DNA of 64,000 nucleotides. Source: Pseudomonas bharatica CSV86. Its GTDB lineage: Bacteria > Pseudomonadota > Gammaproteobacteria > Pseudomonadales > Pseudomonadaceae. Both the position numbers and the translations under genes were made by a program. A model generated the notes under the pieces. It worked only from the letters and a program-made list of their open reading frames with translations, was not told the DNA's origin and did not search any database. Shown here one piece after another: positions 52,191 to 62,544 of the stretch. Position 1 is the first letter of the stretch. Every line of letters starts with the position of its first letter. The DNA lies in contig NZ_AMWJ02000005.1 in the NCBI RefSeq assembly GCF_000319305.2, forward strand, positions 1 through 64,000, in the 5' to 3' direction.

Positions 52191-53518
52191 ATGACAACCC
52201 GATCCCGCTCCCTGCTGTTGTCGCTGTGCCTGGTCCTGCTGGTCGGGGCCCTGCTGGCCTGGCTGGGCGCCGGGCTGCTCAACCGGTCCGGGGATGCCGC
52301 CGAAACGATGTCCCAGGCGGTCACCCCCGAGCTGCTGGACAAGGGCGCCTACCTGGCCCGCGCCGGCGACTGCGTCGCCTGCCATACCGCCCGCGAGGGC
52401 GGCAAGCCGTTCGCCGGCGGGCTGGGCATCGCCTCGCCGATCGGCACCATTTACTCCACCAACATCACGCCCGACCCGGACACCGGCATCGGCCGCTGGA
52501 CCTATGGTCAGTTCGAACGCGCCGTGCGCCGCGGCATCGGCCACGACGGGGCTGCGCTGTACCCGGCCATGCCGTTTCCGTCCTACGCCCGCCTGACCGA
52601 CGCCGACACCCGGCGCTGTACGCCTGGTTCATGCAGGGCGTACCGGCGGTGCGCCAGGAGAACCGTGCCAGCGACATTCCCTGGCCGCTTTCGATTCGCT
52701 GGCCGCTGGCCTACTGGCGCGCGTTGTTCTCGCCAGCCCCGAGTCGGTGGCAAGCAGCGAGGCGGCCGTCAACGGCGACGACATCGCTCGCGGTGCCTAC
52801 CTGGTCCAGGGCCTGGGGCACTGTGGCTCGTGTCACACCCCGCGGGCCCTGACCCTGCAGGAAAATGGCCTGGACGAGCGTGCAGCCGCTTATCTCACCG
52901 GTACCGAACTCAATGGCTGGAACGTTCCGGCCCTGCGTGGCATGCCGCACTGGAACGAGGACGAGATCGCCGAGTACCTGGGCAGCGGGCGCAATGCCAA
53001 GGCCTCGGTAGCGGGGAGATGACCGACGTGGTCGCCAACAGCACCTCGCACCTGAGCGATGCCGATCTGCAGGCCATGGCGGCTTATCTGAAGTCGCTGG
53101 ACCCGGGGCAGGCGAGGGCTCACCAAGCCGACGCCGAGCGTGCCGGCGCCACGGCGCGCAAGCTTGCCGCTGCGCGCGACCTCAGCCTTGGCGAGCGCCT
53201 GTACCTGGATAACTGCAATGCCTGCCACTTCGTCTCCGGCAAGGGCGCGGAGCGGGTCTTCCCGCAACTGGACGGGCCACGGTGGTCACCGCTGACAAGC
53301 CGGACGCGCTGTTGCACGTGATACTCGCCGGCGCGGCCACGCCCTCTACCGAGCGCGCGCCGTCGGTGCTGCCGATGCCAGGCTTTGCCAAGCGCCTGGA
53401 CGATGCCGAGGTTGCGCAGTTGGCCACGTTCCTGCGCCAGGGGTGGTCGAACCGGGCGTCGGCGGTGAGTGTCGAGCAGGTGGAGCGGGTGAGGGCGGGG
53501 ATCGCCGGGCAGCCGTAG
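52191..53518 (+). CDS. Gluconate 2-dehydrogenase tri-heme cytochrome c subunit
   Basis: Membrane-anchored cytochrome c of about 443 residues that takes electrons from the flavin subunit to the quinone pool. Leader MTTRSRSLLLSLCLVLLVGA. Three heme-attachment motifs: C-V-A-C-H near residue 62, C-G-S-C-H near 210 and C-N-A-C-H near 340, as in the gluconate and alcohol dehydrogenase cytochromes. Other text: GIGHDGAALYPAMPFPSYAR, LDERAAAYLTGTELNGWNVP, MPHWNEDEIAEYLGSGRNAK, LPMPGFAKRLDDAEVAQLAT. Starts 11 bases after the GMC gene. Breaks near 52620, 52738, 53010 and 53270. Confidence 0.92.
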
Positions 53519-53618
53519 GCCAGCCCTATTCCGCCCTGGAATACCTCCATGAAAAGCTTGAATTGTATTTCCCTCGAAAACCTCATAGCGTGATCTCCTC
53601 AACCAAGGAGATTGCGCC

Positions 53619-54241
53619 ATGAGTCAGTTGCGCCTGTTCGTCGATGCCCGCTACACCAGCCTTATGCCATGTCGGTGTATGTGACCCTGCGGGAAAAGGG
53701 CTTGGATTTCGAAACCGTGCCGGTCGACCTCGACCAGGGGCAAAACCAGGCGGATGACTATAGCCGGCTGTCTCTCACCCAACGGGTACCTACCCTGGTC
53801 CATAACGGTTTCGCCCTGTCCGAGTCCTCGGCCATCAGCGAATACCTGGAAGACCTGTATCCCGAACGTCCGGTCTATCCCCGCGATCCGCGCCAGCGCG
53901 CCCGCGCCCGGCAGGTCCAGGCCTGGTTACGCAGCGACCTGATGCCGATCCGCGAAGAGCGTTCCACCCTGGTGGTGTTCTACGGCGTGAAGCAGGGCCA
54001 TTGTCGACGGCGGGCAGGCGGCGGCACGCAGGCTGATCGCGGCGGCGCAGGCGTTGTTGCCGGAGGGGCGGAGTATCTGTGCGGGGAATGGTCCATCGCC
54101 GATGCGGACCTGGCCGTGATGCTCAACCGGTTGATCCTCAATGGCGATGAAGTGCCGCAGCGGCTGAAGGATTATGCGGCGCGGCAGTGGCAGCGGGCTT
54201 CGGTGCGGGAGTGGGCGGAAAAGGTGCGGCCGGCGTTGTAA
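53619..54241 (+). CDS. Glutathione S-transferase (YfcF-like)
   Basis: GST-superfamily protein of about 208 residues. Starts MSQLRLFVDARYTS-P after an AAGGAG at ideal spacing. Thioredoxin-like N-domain with YAMSVYVTLREKGLDFETVP, the conserved LTQRVPTLVHNGFALSESSA (cis-Pro and the glutathione-binding Glu-Ser pair) and ISEYLEDLYPERPVYPRDPR. C-domain EWSIADADLAVMLNRLILNG. Breaks near 53665 and 54000. The YfcF/YfcG-type role in peroxide or disulfide chemistry is inferred. Ends two bases before the stop of the convergent histidine kinase. Confidence 0.87.
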
Positions 54242-54243
54242 TC

Positions 54244-56415
54244 TCAAGCCCTGATCATTTCCCGCACCCGCCCTGCCAGGGTTTCCAGGGCGAATGGCTT
54301 GGTCAGCACCTGCATCCCCGGTTCGAGTTGCCCTTCACCGATGGCGGCGGTCTCGGCATAGCCGGTGATGAACAGTACCTTCAGGTCCGGCCTGTTCATT
54401 CGCCGGCATCGGCCATCTGCCGGCCATTCATGCCGCCGGGCAGGCCGACATCGGTGATCAGCAGGTCGATGTGCACGTCGAGCGCAGCACCTTGAGCCCC
54501 GAGAGGCTGTCGCCCGCCTCGATAAGGCTGTAGTCGAGATCGCCCAGCGCATCCACCAGCAGCATGCGCACGCTGGGTTCGTCGTCGACGATGAGAATGG
54601 TTTCCCCGGACACGCTCGGCATGATCGCATTGAGATCGCTGCCGGCGCTTTCCTCGTCGAGGGCGCCCTGGTAACGCGGCAGGAGGATCTGCACGCTGGT
54701 GCCGCCACTCGATTCCGAGCTGATGCGCACCTGGCCACCTGACTGCTTGGCGAAACCGTAGATCATCGACAACCCCAGCCCGGTGCCCTGGCCGATCGGC
54801 TTGGTGGTGAAGAACGGGTCGAAGGCCTTGGCGAGGACGTCCGGCGTCATGCCGATGCCGGTGTCGGCCACCGTCAGCAGGACGTATTCACCCTCGGCGA
54901 TTTCCTGGGCCCGGGCACCCTCGGCATCCAGGCTGGTATTGGCGGTTTCGATGCGGATGCGCCCGCCATCGGGCATGGCGTCGCGGGCATTGATGCACAG
55001 GTTGAGCAGGGCGTTTTCCAATTGGCTGGCGTCCACCAGGGTCGGCCACAGGCCGGGTGCTGCCGATGTCTCGACCGCGATGCCCGGGCCCACGGTGCGC
55101 TGGATCAGTTCGCCCATGCCCTGCATCAGCCGGTTGACGTCGGTGGGCCGCGGGTCGAGGGTCTGCCGGCGGGAGAACGCGAGCAGCCGGTGGGTCAGGG
55201 AAGCGGCGCGCTTGACCGCGCCCTGGGCAGTGTCCAGGTACTTGTCCAGCTCCTGGATACGGCCTTGGGCGATACGGGTCGCCATCATTTCCAGGGCGCC
55301 GGAACCCCCGCCAGCAGGTTGTTGAAGTCGTGGGCGATACCGCCGGTGAGCTGGCCGACCGCTTCCATTTTCTGCGACTGGCGCAGTTTCTCTTCGGCCT
55401 GCATCAGCTCCAGGGTGCGCGCGGCGACCCGCTGTTCGAGGTTTCGTTGAGGCTGCGCAACGCGGCGATGGCGCGGTCGCGCTCGGCCTCCACCAAGCGC
55501 CGCTCCTCGACGTCGATCACCACACCCGGGAGGCTGCTGGGGCTGCCGTCGTCGGCACGATCGACGCGGCCATTGGCTTCGATCCAGTAATAGCGGCCAT
55601 CGCTGCGCTTGACCCGTATTGATGGCATAGGGCTTTGCCGCTGGCAATCACGCGCCGATGGCTTCGGTCAGGCCGTTGCGGTCATCCGGGTGCACCGATT
55701 GCAACACCTGCTCGAGGGTCAGGCCTTCGGTGCCCCAGGCCGGATCCAGGCCGCAGGCACGGGCAAAGGCCTCATCGATGCTGAACCGGCCGTTGTGCAG
55801 GTCCCAGTGCCAGGTACCGATGATCGCGCCGGCGGCCAGGGCCAGTTGCACGCGTTCGATGTTCTGCCGCCGCCAAGGCCTCGCTGCGGCGCAGGCGTTC
55901 CTCGGCGTTACGGCGTTCAGTGACGTCGCTGAGATGATCGCGATCAAGCGCTCCTCGGGTTCGCCGACCTTGACCGCGCGCACGTCGAACCAGCGCTTGA
56001 AGGCTTCGGCATAGCTTTCGAAGGTGGCCGGCTCGCCGGTCCTGGCCACGTGGCCGTAGGTCTGGAACCAGAAGTCTTCCAGGTCCGGAGCGAACTCGGT
56101 GACCCACTTGCCGCGCAGATCGACCCCGGCCTGGCGTTCGAAGGCCGGGTTGGCCTCGACGAACTGGTAGTCGATGGGACGGTCATCGGCGTCGAACTTG
56201 ACCTTGACCAGGGCGAAGGCCGACTCGACCGTTTCGAGGATGGTGCGAAAGCGTTCCTCGCTCTTGCGCAAGGCGACCTGGGCCTTGTGCATGGCGGTGG
56301 TTTCGAAGGGTTGGTAATGGGCTGACGGCGGGTCGGGATCGAGCCCCGCATTCTCCAGGGCCATGCGCAAACGCAGGATTTCCGCCTCCAGCGCTTCACG
56401 GGTCAGGTGCTTCAT
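54244..56415 (-). CDS. Hybrid sensor histidine kinase (PAS-PAS-HisKA-HATPase-REC)
   Basis: Soluble hybrid kinase of about 725 residues without transmembrane helices. Order: N-terminal coiled coil (MKHLTREALEAEILRLRMAL), PAS 1 (RFRTILETVESAFALVKVKF, DLEDFWFQTYGHVARTGEPA), PAS 2 (IIGTWHWDLHNGRFSIDEAF, SVHPDDRNGLTEAIGA), HisKA with the phosphoacceptor His in GGIAHDFNNLL, HATPase with N, G1 and G2 boxes (LENALLNLCINARDAMPDGG, VADTGIGMTPDVLAKAFDPF, GTGLGLSMIYGFAKQSGGQV), then a receiver with the acidic pair in LIVDDEPSVRMLLVDALGDL and the phospho-Asp and Lys in LLITDVGLPGG and VLTKPFALE. Breaks near 55880, 55650, 55440, 55290, 54480 and 54410. No partner regulator adjacent. The signal is unknown. 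Confidence 0.9.
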
Positions 56416-56674
56416 CGCGTTCCACCGGTGTTTCTTTTCATTCGTTCTTGCCCGCAGGGCCAGGGAGCCAGCCGGCGTTGGACTGGCGCGCGCGCCGGGA
56501 CGTTCCGCTTCGGCATGGGAAAACCACAGGTTGCCTGCCGCCCTGATGTTCTAGCACAGCCGTGCTGGCAATTGAATATTGCCCAGCGCACCAAACATTG
56601 ACCGCCGCCGGCTGCGGGAGCCAATAACCTTGCTAGATTTGCTCAGGCGTTCTGCTCGTCGCCCAAGGAAATCT

Positions 56675-58404
56675 ATGCAGCCTCCATCGTCCAAGCCCGC
56701 CGCGTCCCCTGGCAACGTGATTGGCAGCGCTGGCTGCCGGGCCTGCAGGTGCTGAGCAGCTACCCGCTTGCCTGGTTGCCCAGGGACCTGCTGGCCGGCC
56801 TGGTGCTCACCGCCATGCTGGTCCCGGTGGGCATCGCCTACGCCCAGGCCTCGGGGTGCCGGGCATCCATGGCTGTACGCGACCATCGTGCCGCTGCTGG
56901 CCTATGCCCTGTTCGGGCCGAGCCGGATCCTTGTGCTCGGCCCCGATTCGGCCCTGGTCGCGATCATCATTGCCGTGGTGTTGCCGTTGTCCGGCGGTGA
57001 TCCGCTCAGGGCGATCACCCTGGCCAGTGCCATGGCCCTGGTCTCGGCCTGGTCTGCCTTGCGGCCGGGATACTGCGCCTGGGTTTCATCACCGAGCTGC
57101 TGTCCAAACCGATCCGCTACGGCTACATGAACGGCATCGCCCTGACCGTGCTGATCAGCCAGACGCCAAGCTGTTCGCATCAGCGTCGACAGCGAAGGGC
57201 CGGCGCGGGATATCTGGCACCTTGTCCAGGCCCTGCTCGACGGCAAGGCCAACTGGCATGCGTTTGCCTTGGGCGCCGGCAGCCTGGCGATCATCCTGCT
57301 GCTCAAGCGCTTCGAGCGCGTGCCCGGGATGCTGGTCGCCGTGGTGGCTGCGACGCTGGTCGCGTGGTCGTTGCAGTTCGAGGCCAGGTACGGCGTCAAG
57401 GTCACCGGCTCTTTGCCCCAAGGCTTGCCGGATTCGCCTTTCCGTTGATCGATGCTGCCGACGTACAGGCGATCCTGATCGGCGGCTTCGCGGCGGCGCT
57501 GGTGTCCTTTGCCGATACCAGCGTGCTGTCGCGCACCTATGCCGCCAAGACCCGTACGCCAGTGGATGCCAATCAGGAAATGATCGGCCTGGGCATGGCC
57601 AACATTTGCCACCGGGCTGTTCCAAGGCATTGCGGTCAGCAGCAGTTCATCGCGTACGCCGGTGGCCGAAGCGGCCGGGGCGCGTACGCAGATGGCCGGG
57701 GTGTTCGGTGCGCTGGGGTGGCGCTGTTGCTGCTTCTGGGGCCCGACTTGCTCAAGCATCTGCCGGCAGCGCCCTGGCTGCCGTGGTGATCGCGTCCGCC
57801 ATCGGCCTGTTCGAGTTCAAGGACCTGCGGCGCATCTACCGTATCCAGCAATGGAGTTCTGGCTGTCGATCACCTGTTTTGTCGGTGTCGCCGTGCTCGG
57901 CGCGGTGCCAGGCATCGGCCTGGCGGTAGCCATCGCGGTGATCGAGTTTCTCTGGGATGGCTGGCGTCCGCACTACGCCGTACTCGGGCGGGTCGCCGGA
58001 ATTCGCGGCTATCACGACGTCAGCCGCTACCCGCAGGCGCGGCTGGTGCCGGGGCTGGTGCTGCTGCGCTGGGATGCGCCGCTGTTCTTCGCCAACGCGG
58101 AGCTGTTCCAGAACTCTGTACTGCAGGCGGTGCAGCAGGCACCCGGGCCGGTGCGACGGGTCGTGATCGCGGCAGAGCCGGTGACCAGCGTGGACGTGAC
58201 CTCGGCAGACATGCTGGTCGAGCTGGAACAGAGCCTGCGCGGGCAGGGCATCGAACTACGCTTCGCCGAGGTTAAGGATCCGGTGCGGACAAGCTGGAGC
58301 GCCTCGAAGTGCTGGCGCATATCGGCCGGGACGTATTCCAGCCGACGGTGGAAGCGGCAGTGGAGGTGTATCTTGAGGAACATCAGGTGGACTGGAAGCC
58401 CTGA
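56675..58404 (+). CDS. SulP-family anion transporter with STAS domain
   Basis: Sulfate-permease-type transporter (SLC26/SulP) of about 575 residues. AAGGAA precedes the ATG at 56675. Membrane part: LPRDLLAGLVLTAMLVPVGI (conserved entry helix), YATIVPLLAYALFGPSRILV, IGLGMANI then GLFQGIAVSSSSSRTPVAE-type text, and ASAIGLFEFKDLRRIYRIQQ. C-terminal STAS domain: VPGLVLLRWDAPLFFANAEL and EPVTSVDVTSADMLVELEQS. Around ten frame breaks. May carry sulfate, bicarbonate or dicarboxylates; no companion carbonic anhydrase or sulfur gene is adjacent. Its TGA directly abuts the stop of the convergent DUF421 gene. Confidence 0.87.
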
Positions 58405-58848
58405 TCACTGTTCTTGTGGGATCACCGAAATCTTGCCGTTGCGCTCCACGATCGCGAACTTGATCTGCTCCACCCGTTCGATGCCTTGGCTGTCCCGCGC
58501 CGATTCCAGGATGTCGTCCTCGGTCAGGCGTGCCGGCGCATGCGCTGGTGGAGAAGCGGCCGTGCTCGACCACCAGGGTGGCATGGCCGTCCAGCAGCCG
58601 GGCCAGGCGGCGCGAATTGAGCTTGGCCAGCGACAGCCCGACGTCCAGGGCGATCAGCGTGGCGATGACCAGCATGGCGTTGATGAAGGAGAAGTCGTCG
58701 CCCAGCAATGCCTGCTGGGTGGCTTCGCCGATGATCAGCAGTAGGACGAAGTCGAAGGTGGTCAGGTCGGCCAGGGAGCGGCGCCCCGCGATGCGGAATA
58801 CCAGCATCAACGCCAGGTACATGCTGCGGCGCGGAGAATGGAATCCAT
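58405..58848 (-). CDS. DUF421 (YetF/YcaP-type) membrane protein
   Basis: Small protein of about 147 residues with N-terminal helices and a cytoplasmic C-domain, as in DUF421 proteins. MDSILRAA- then MYLALMLVFRIAGRRSLADL, TTFDFVLLLIIGEATQQALL (the conserved T-x-F-D-F-V-x-x-x-I-I-G-E motif), FINAMLVIATLIALDVGLSL, LLDGHATLVVEHGRFS, and an end reading IKFAIVERNGKISVIPQEQ. Breaks near 58825, 58545 and 58500. Function unknown in general; YetF-type proteins affect envelope and spore properties in Bacillus. Confidence 0.85.
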
Positions 58849-58857
58849 GGCTGGCTC

Positions 58858-59365
58858 CTAGGGAAAGAAAAAGGTCGAGAAGGTTGTGGTGCTGCCCTGG
58901 CCAAGGCCGACGCGTCCTTCCAGGCGGCCCACGTGTTCGCTGCGCAGGGTCAGGTACAGCGTCGCGATGCCATCCTCGCCGGTACCCAGGCGCATGAGGA
59001 TTTCTTCACCGCGGGACTGTGCCGACAGCGGCTCGGGTTGCAGGGTCTCGATGCTGGCTTCGCGCAGCAGCGAGCCCCCGAGCAGCAGCTGCACCGGCTG
59101 GCCCGGGGTGCCGCGGACCTGGATGCGCATGCTGTCGGTCGTGCCGCTGCGGCTCAGACGCTGGTATTCCACGCGAATGCGGCCGTCGGCGCTGGTGGCT
59201 TCGGCATCGCTGAGCGGACCGTTGCCGAACAGGCCGGCCAGGGCCAGCAGCACGATCAGCACCAGCACGTACCAACCGACCCGCTCGAAGCGCCAGACCC
59301 GCTGCTGCAGGGTCATGTCTTCCTCGACCGCGGTAATGGCGCGAGACCAGCTCGTCGTTGTTCAT
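58858..59365 (-). CDS. Small membrane-anchored protein of unknown function
   Basis: About 169 residues. Starts MNNDELVSR-AITAVEEDMT, has one transmembrane helix (VGWYVLVLIVLLALAGLFGN), then a periplasmic beta-rich domain (GRIRVEYQRLSRSGTTDSMR, GTPGQPVQLLLGGSLLREAS, DGIATLYLTLRSEHVGRLEG) ending TTTFSTFFFP. I do not recognise the family. Its stop is 10 bases before the DUF421 start and its own start is 3 bases after the CinA stop, so the three look like one operon. One break near 59335. Confidence 0.7.
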
Positions 59366-59367
59366 GG

Positions 59368-59873
59368 TCAGGCACGCTCGCCGCGCAGCCAGCGCTGGTG
59401 GTAGTGCTCCAGTTGGGTCAGGCCGAACAGCGCGCCCTGGCGCATGACCTCGGCACGCTCGCCGAAAAAACGCTGGCTACGGTGAAGGTGGCAAGCGGTT
59501 CGCCGGCGAAGGCCCAGGCAAAGCACAGGGTGCCTGGCTGGATGCTGCCTTCGCCCTCGGGGCCGGCGATGCCGGTGGTGGCGATGGCGACATTCGCCTG
59601 GCTGTCGCGCAGGCGCCGCGGGCCATTTCCCAGGCCACTGCTTCGCTGGTCAGGCCATAACGGTCGATGGTCTCCTGGCTGACGCCGAGCAGGCGTTTCT
59701 TGCAGTCGGCGAATACACCACATAACGCTTTCCAGCACTTCGCCGGTGCCGGGTATCGCGGCCAGCATGGCCACCATGTCTCCCGCCGTGCAGGACTCGG
59801 CGGTGGTCAGGACCAGTTGGTGATGCTTGAGGTATTCGAGCACGCTCTCCACGGGATCTTTGGTCATCGTCAT
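59368..59873 (-). CDS. CinA-family protein (nicotinamide-nucleotide amidohydrolase, PncC-type)
   Basis: Stand-alone CinA C-terminal domain of about 167 residues, the PncC-type NMN deamidase of pyridine-nucleotide salvage. Text: LVLTTAESCTAGDMVAMLAA (conserved T-A-E-S-C-T-G/A-G), TGEVLESGYVVYSPTAK, SQETIDRYGLTSEAVAWEMA-like text, SQANVAIATTGIAGPEGEGS (T-G-I-A-G-P motif) and GTLCFAWAFAGEPLATFTVA. Breaks near 59717, 59620 and 59472. Pseudomonas usually has one more CinA-type gene beside recA, so this is probably the second paralogue. Confidence 0.85.
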
Positions 59874-60115
59874 GCACCCTGTTGCTGTTTTGCGGTTGAC
59901 GCAACGGCCCGGGCGTTGGTTCCAGCGAAGAGCGTGGGTATCTAGACATCTTTCTGAATAGTGGTGGCTGCGAGGTGCCCGTCTGAGAACCGCGTTATGG
60001 CCGCCAAGTGCATGCCGGTAGATCTTCAGCGCCTCAAGATCGAGCGCCGCCCGCGCGCGCATCGCTGGCAAGCCAGCTCCCACATTTGTGGACTGCCCCG
60101 AAAAGTTGGACAGTT

Positions 60116-60958
60116 TTAGCTAGCAGCTTGGGCCTGTAATCGACAGGGCTTAAGCCGTTTAACCTCAGCTTGATGCGGTCATGGTTGTAGTAGCGGATGT
60201 ACTCGTCCAGACCGGTGGTCAGCTCTTCGATGCTCTCAAACCGCTTCAAATAGAAAAACTCAGACTTGAGTGTGCCGAAGAAGCTTTCCATAGCGGCGTT
60301 ATCCAGGCAATTCCTTGCGCGACATGCTCTGCTTTACGCCACGCTGCTCAAGCTTTTCGCGGTATTGGCGCTGCTGATAATGCCATCCCTGATCAGAGTG
60401 GATGACCAGCTTCGGCTCCTTTCCCAAGCTACTCAGAGCTTTTTCCAGCATATTCCCCACCAGCTCATAGCCTGGGCGGCGAGCGATCTCGTAGGCCACG
60501 ATCTCACTGTTGTACAAGTCCATCACTGGTGAGAGATAGAGCTTTTGCTGAGCCACTTTAAACTCGGTTACGTCAGTCACCCACTTCTGATTGGGCCGCT
60601 GGGCGATGAAGTTTCGCTCCAGCAGATTCTCGGCAATCCTGCCTATCTCTCCTCGATAGGACCGATACTTTTTAGGCCGCACAACCGCCCGCAACCTTGG
60701 TCGGCCATCAGCCGCTCCACAACCTTCTTGTTCACCAGGATGCCTTGATTCTTGATCGCAAGCGTCACGGCGCCGATACCCATAGAGCCCTTTTTCCTTG
60801 TGATAGACCTGACTCACCAGCTCTTTCAGATCGGCATGTTATCCGGCTTTTGAAGGCTTTGAGCTGGTAGTAGAAGGTACTGTTCGACAACTCGACCAGG
60901 GCCAACAACGCTGACAGCGGGAATCGGGTTCGGAGTCTTGAGACGATCAGCGTTTTTT
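60116..60958 (-). CDS. IS3-family transposase OrfB (DDE integrase domain)
   Basis: Catalytic part of the transposase, about 280 residues, produced as an OrfAB fusion by -1 frameshifting at six A followed by C (60952-60958). It reads TLIVSRLRTRFPLSALLALV, LSNSTFYYQLKAFK, then EKGLYGYRR-, PKKYRSYRGEIGRIAENLLE. The DDE residues lie in WVTDVTEFKVAQQKLYLSPV, KLVIHSDQGWHYQQRQYREK and CLDNAAMESFFGTLKSEFFY. It ends Y-R-x-Q-A-A-S at 60116. Breaks near 60850, 60765, 60700, 60312 and 60135 suggest it is only apparently inactive. Confidence 0.88.
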
Positions 60959-61466
60959 CTCTGGCCTTCGCTCCTTCTGCTCTCTCAAAGCCTTCAGCTC
61001 CTTTAGGACAGCGTTCTCCATGCGCAGATACTCGAGTTCTGCCATGAGCTGATCTCGCGGCTTCAGCGCGTCGTCAGTGTCAGTGGGTTTGAGTGGCTTG
61101 ATCTTCTTGGACACGTCGGCAGGCTTTTTTCGTTGAGTGGCAGTAGAGGTGGCAAGGTTGCCACTGTAGTACTGGTGCTCCCAAATGCCTACCCGGGAGG
61201 ACTGTCCCAAGCCGAAGTGAGCTGCCGTTTTACGCAGGAAAGCCGATGCTCGCGCATGTACTGCACAACCCTGCGCTTGAAATTGATGTCGTAGCGCTGA
61301 CCGTGAGGTATGGGACTGATAGTGGAACGGGCTTTATAGCTCGCCACCCAGCGCCTCAGCAGGCTGAAATCGATACCGAAATGCCGGGCTACCTTTCGGA
61401 AACCATCGGTGCCTCCAGGTAGGCAGTGATGGCTGTGAGCTTGAACTGCTCGGTGTACTTACTCAT
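60947..61466 (-). CDS. IS3-family OrfA (helix-turn-helix)
   Basis: DNA-binding half of the transposase, about 173 residues. MSKYTEQFKLTAITAYLEAP, VARHFGIDFSLLRRWVASYK and AAHFGLGQSSRVGIWEHQYY show two helix-turn-helix units as in IS150-group OrfA. C-terminal coiled coil LMAELEYLRMENAVLKELKA, ending RPEKKR just after the slippery A-run. Breaks near 61400 and 61240. Confidence 0.87.
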
Positions 61467-61904
61467 AACTCCCCAAGGGTTGGATTAGTCTCCAACTTCT
61501 TGGGGCAGTCCATTTGTTGCAACGTACCATGGCCTGTGAGATCTCCGTTGGCAGCCTTTGGATGTTCGGCGATCTACTGCGGGGAGGCTGTTGGACTCGA
61601 CGCGGTATCGCGTCGTCCGAACAAGGCGATCAGACATGGCCTGACAGGCATAGGCACGTTGCAACAAAATGTGGGAGCTGGCTTGCCAGCGATGCGCCGC
61701 GCGGGCGGCGCTCGATCTTAAGAGCGCCAAAAAAATTCATGACAAGCACCTGCCAGCCCTGATGCGATCTACTAACGAGCCTTCTTTCCTCAAAAGATGT
61801 GTAGATACCCATCAGCGAAGAGCCGAACGACCGCTGGCGTACTCGCGTTGAACCCCGTCCGCGCCATGGCGCTCCACCCTGTAGGTAGAGGAGGACGGCG
61901 ATGA

Positions 61905-62171
61905 ATGCAATCGATGAGTCGTGTGGTGCACAAGCAATGGGGCCCGAGCCCTGGATGCCTGTTTGCGATCTACGACGACCATCGCTTGCGCCGCGAGCGC
62001 CCGGACGACTACCACGATGAGCTGCTAAGACGTGCCGACGAGATGGACCGCCAGGGGCTGGTCGGCTGGCAGCAATGGCGCGACCTCAGGACCCTGGCCG
62101 ATCGCAGTTACCTGCGGGCCGTGGCGGGAGACGACTTCGTCGCTCCCGCTGCGTCGTGTCACGGCTGTTGA
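61905..62171 (+). CDS. Small protein of unknown function
   Basis: About 88 residues, charged: MSRVVHKQWGPSPGCLFAIY, DDYHDELLRRADEMDRQGLV, GWQQWRDLRTLADRSYLRAV. GGAGGAC stands 10-14 bases upstream of two possible ATGs (61901 and 61905); only the second keeps this frame. No family recognised. It has the helical, acid- and arginine-rich look of small stress-type proteins. Ends convergently with the next gene, overlapping it. Confidence 0.55.
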   Translation: MQSMSRVVHKQWGPSPGCLFAIYDDHRLRRERPDDYHDELLRRADEMDRQGLVGWQQWRDLRTLADRSYLRAVAGDDFVAPAASCHGC

Positions 62172-62376
62172 TAGTGCCTGGCGTGGTGCCGGGCTCGTGG
62201 TCATGTTCCAGGCGTTGCACCTGCACATCGCTGAACGAGGCCGCATCGCCGCGCTGCAGGCCCTGCAAATGGGCGGCGGCCTGTTCGGGCGTCAAGGTTT
62301 CCTCCTCGCTGTACAGCTCGCAGGTGCCGGGCTGGTTGTTCTGGATATAGCTGATCAGGAAAAGATGCCTGGCCAT
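62086..62376 (-). CDS. Small protein of unknown function
   Basis: Up to 96 residues: MARHLFLISYIQNNQPGTCE, LYSEEETLTPEQAAAHLQGL, QRGDAASFSDVQVQRLEHDH. The first 70 residues look like a real small protein; the tail probably shifts frame and ends near 62157. The gene is preceded by GGAGGCAAGCGAA. Located opposite the DUF892 gene in the stress-type cluster. Not recognised. Confidence 0.55.
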   Translation of the reverse strand: MARHLFLISYIQNNQPGTCELYSEEETLTPEQAAAHLQGLQRGDAASFSDVQVQRLEHDHEPGTTPGTINSRDTTQRERRSRLPPRPAGNCDRPGS

Positions 62377-62544
62377 TTCGCTTGCCTCCTGGGGGTGAGT
62401 GAGTTGCCGTTCGAGAGCGGCACGGGCTTGCAGGTTCAGCCTTTTCGATGACCGGGGCGCACAGGCACCGCCCGTCGCGACAAGGATCTGCGCGCCTGGC
62501 CAGGCCTCTCAATTACTCCACTCATGGAAACAGGAGTCTTCCCT

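Larger units (their letters stand above)
60089..61512 (-). mobile_element. IS3-family (IS150-like) insertion sequence, 1,424 bp
   Basis: Inverted ends TGGACTGCCCCGAAAAGTTG (left) and TGGACTGCCCCAAGAAGTTG (right, minus strand), flanked by a 4-bp duplication TTTG (60085-60088 and 61513-61516). Two overlapping reading frames in the IS3 order, orfA then orfB on the minus strand. Inserted within the left arm of palindromic element B. Confidence 0.93.
59969..61728. repeat. Palindromic REP-containing element, copy B, interrupted by an IS
   Basis: Left arm 59983-60088, right arm 61653-61728 (shortened at the outer end), and core 61529-61652, matching copy A at 8393-8768. The core is in the opposite orientation relative to copy A. 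Removing the insertion sequence (60089-61512) and one copy of its TTTG duplication restores the left arm CACATTTG-TTGCAACG, equivalent to CACATTTGCTGCAACG in copy A. Homology at the left begins at TGCGAGGTGCCCGTCTGAG. The right arm stops after GCGCTCGATCT, where copy A continues. Confidence 0.87.
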
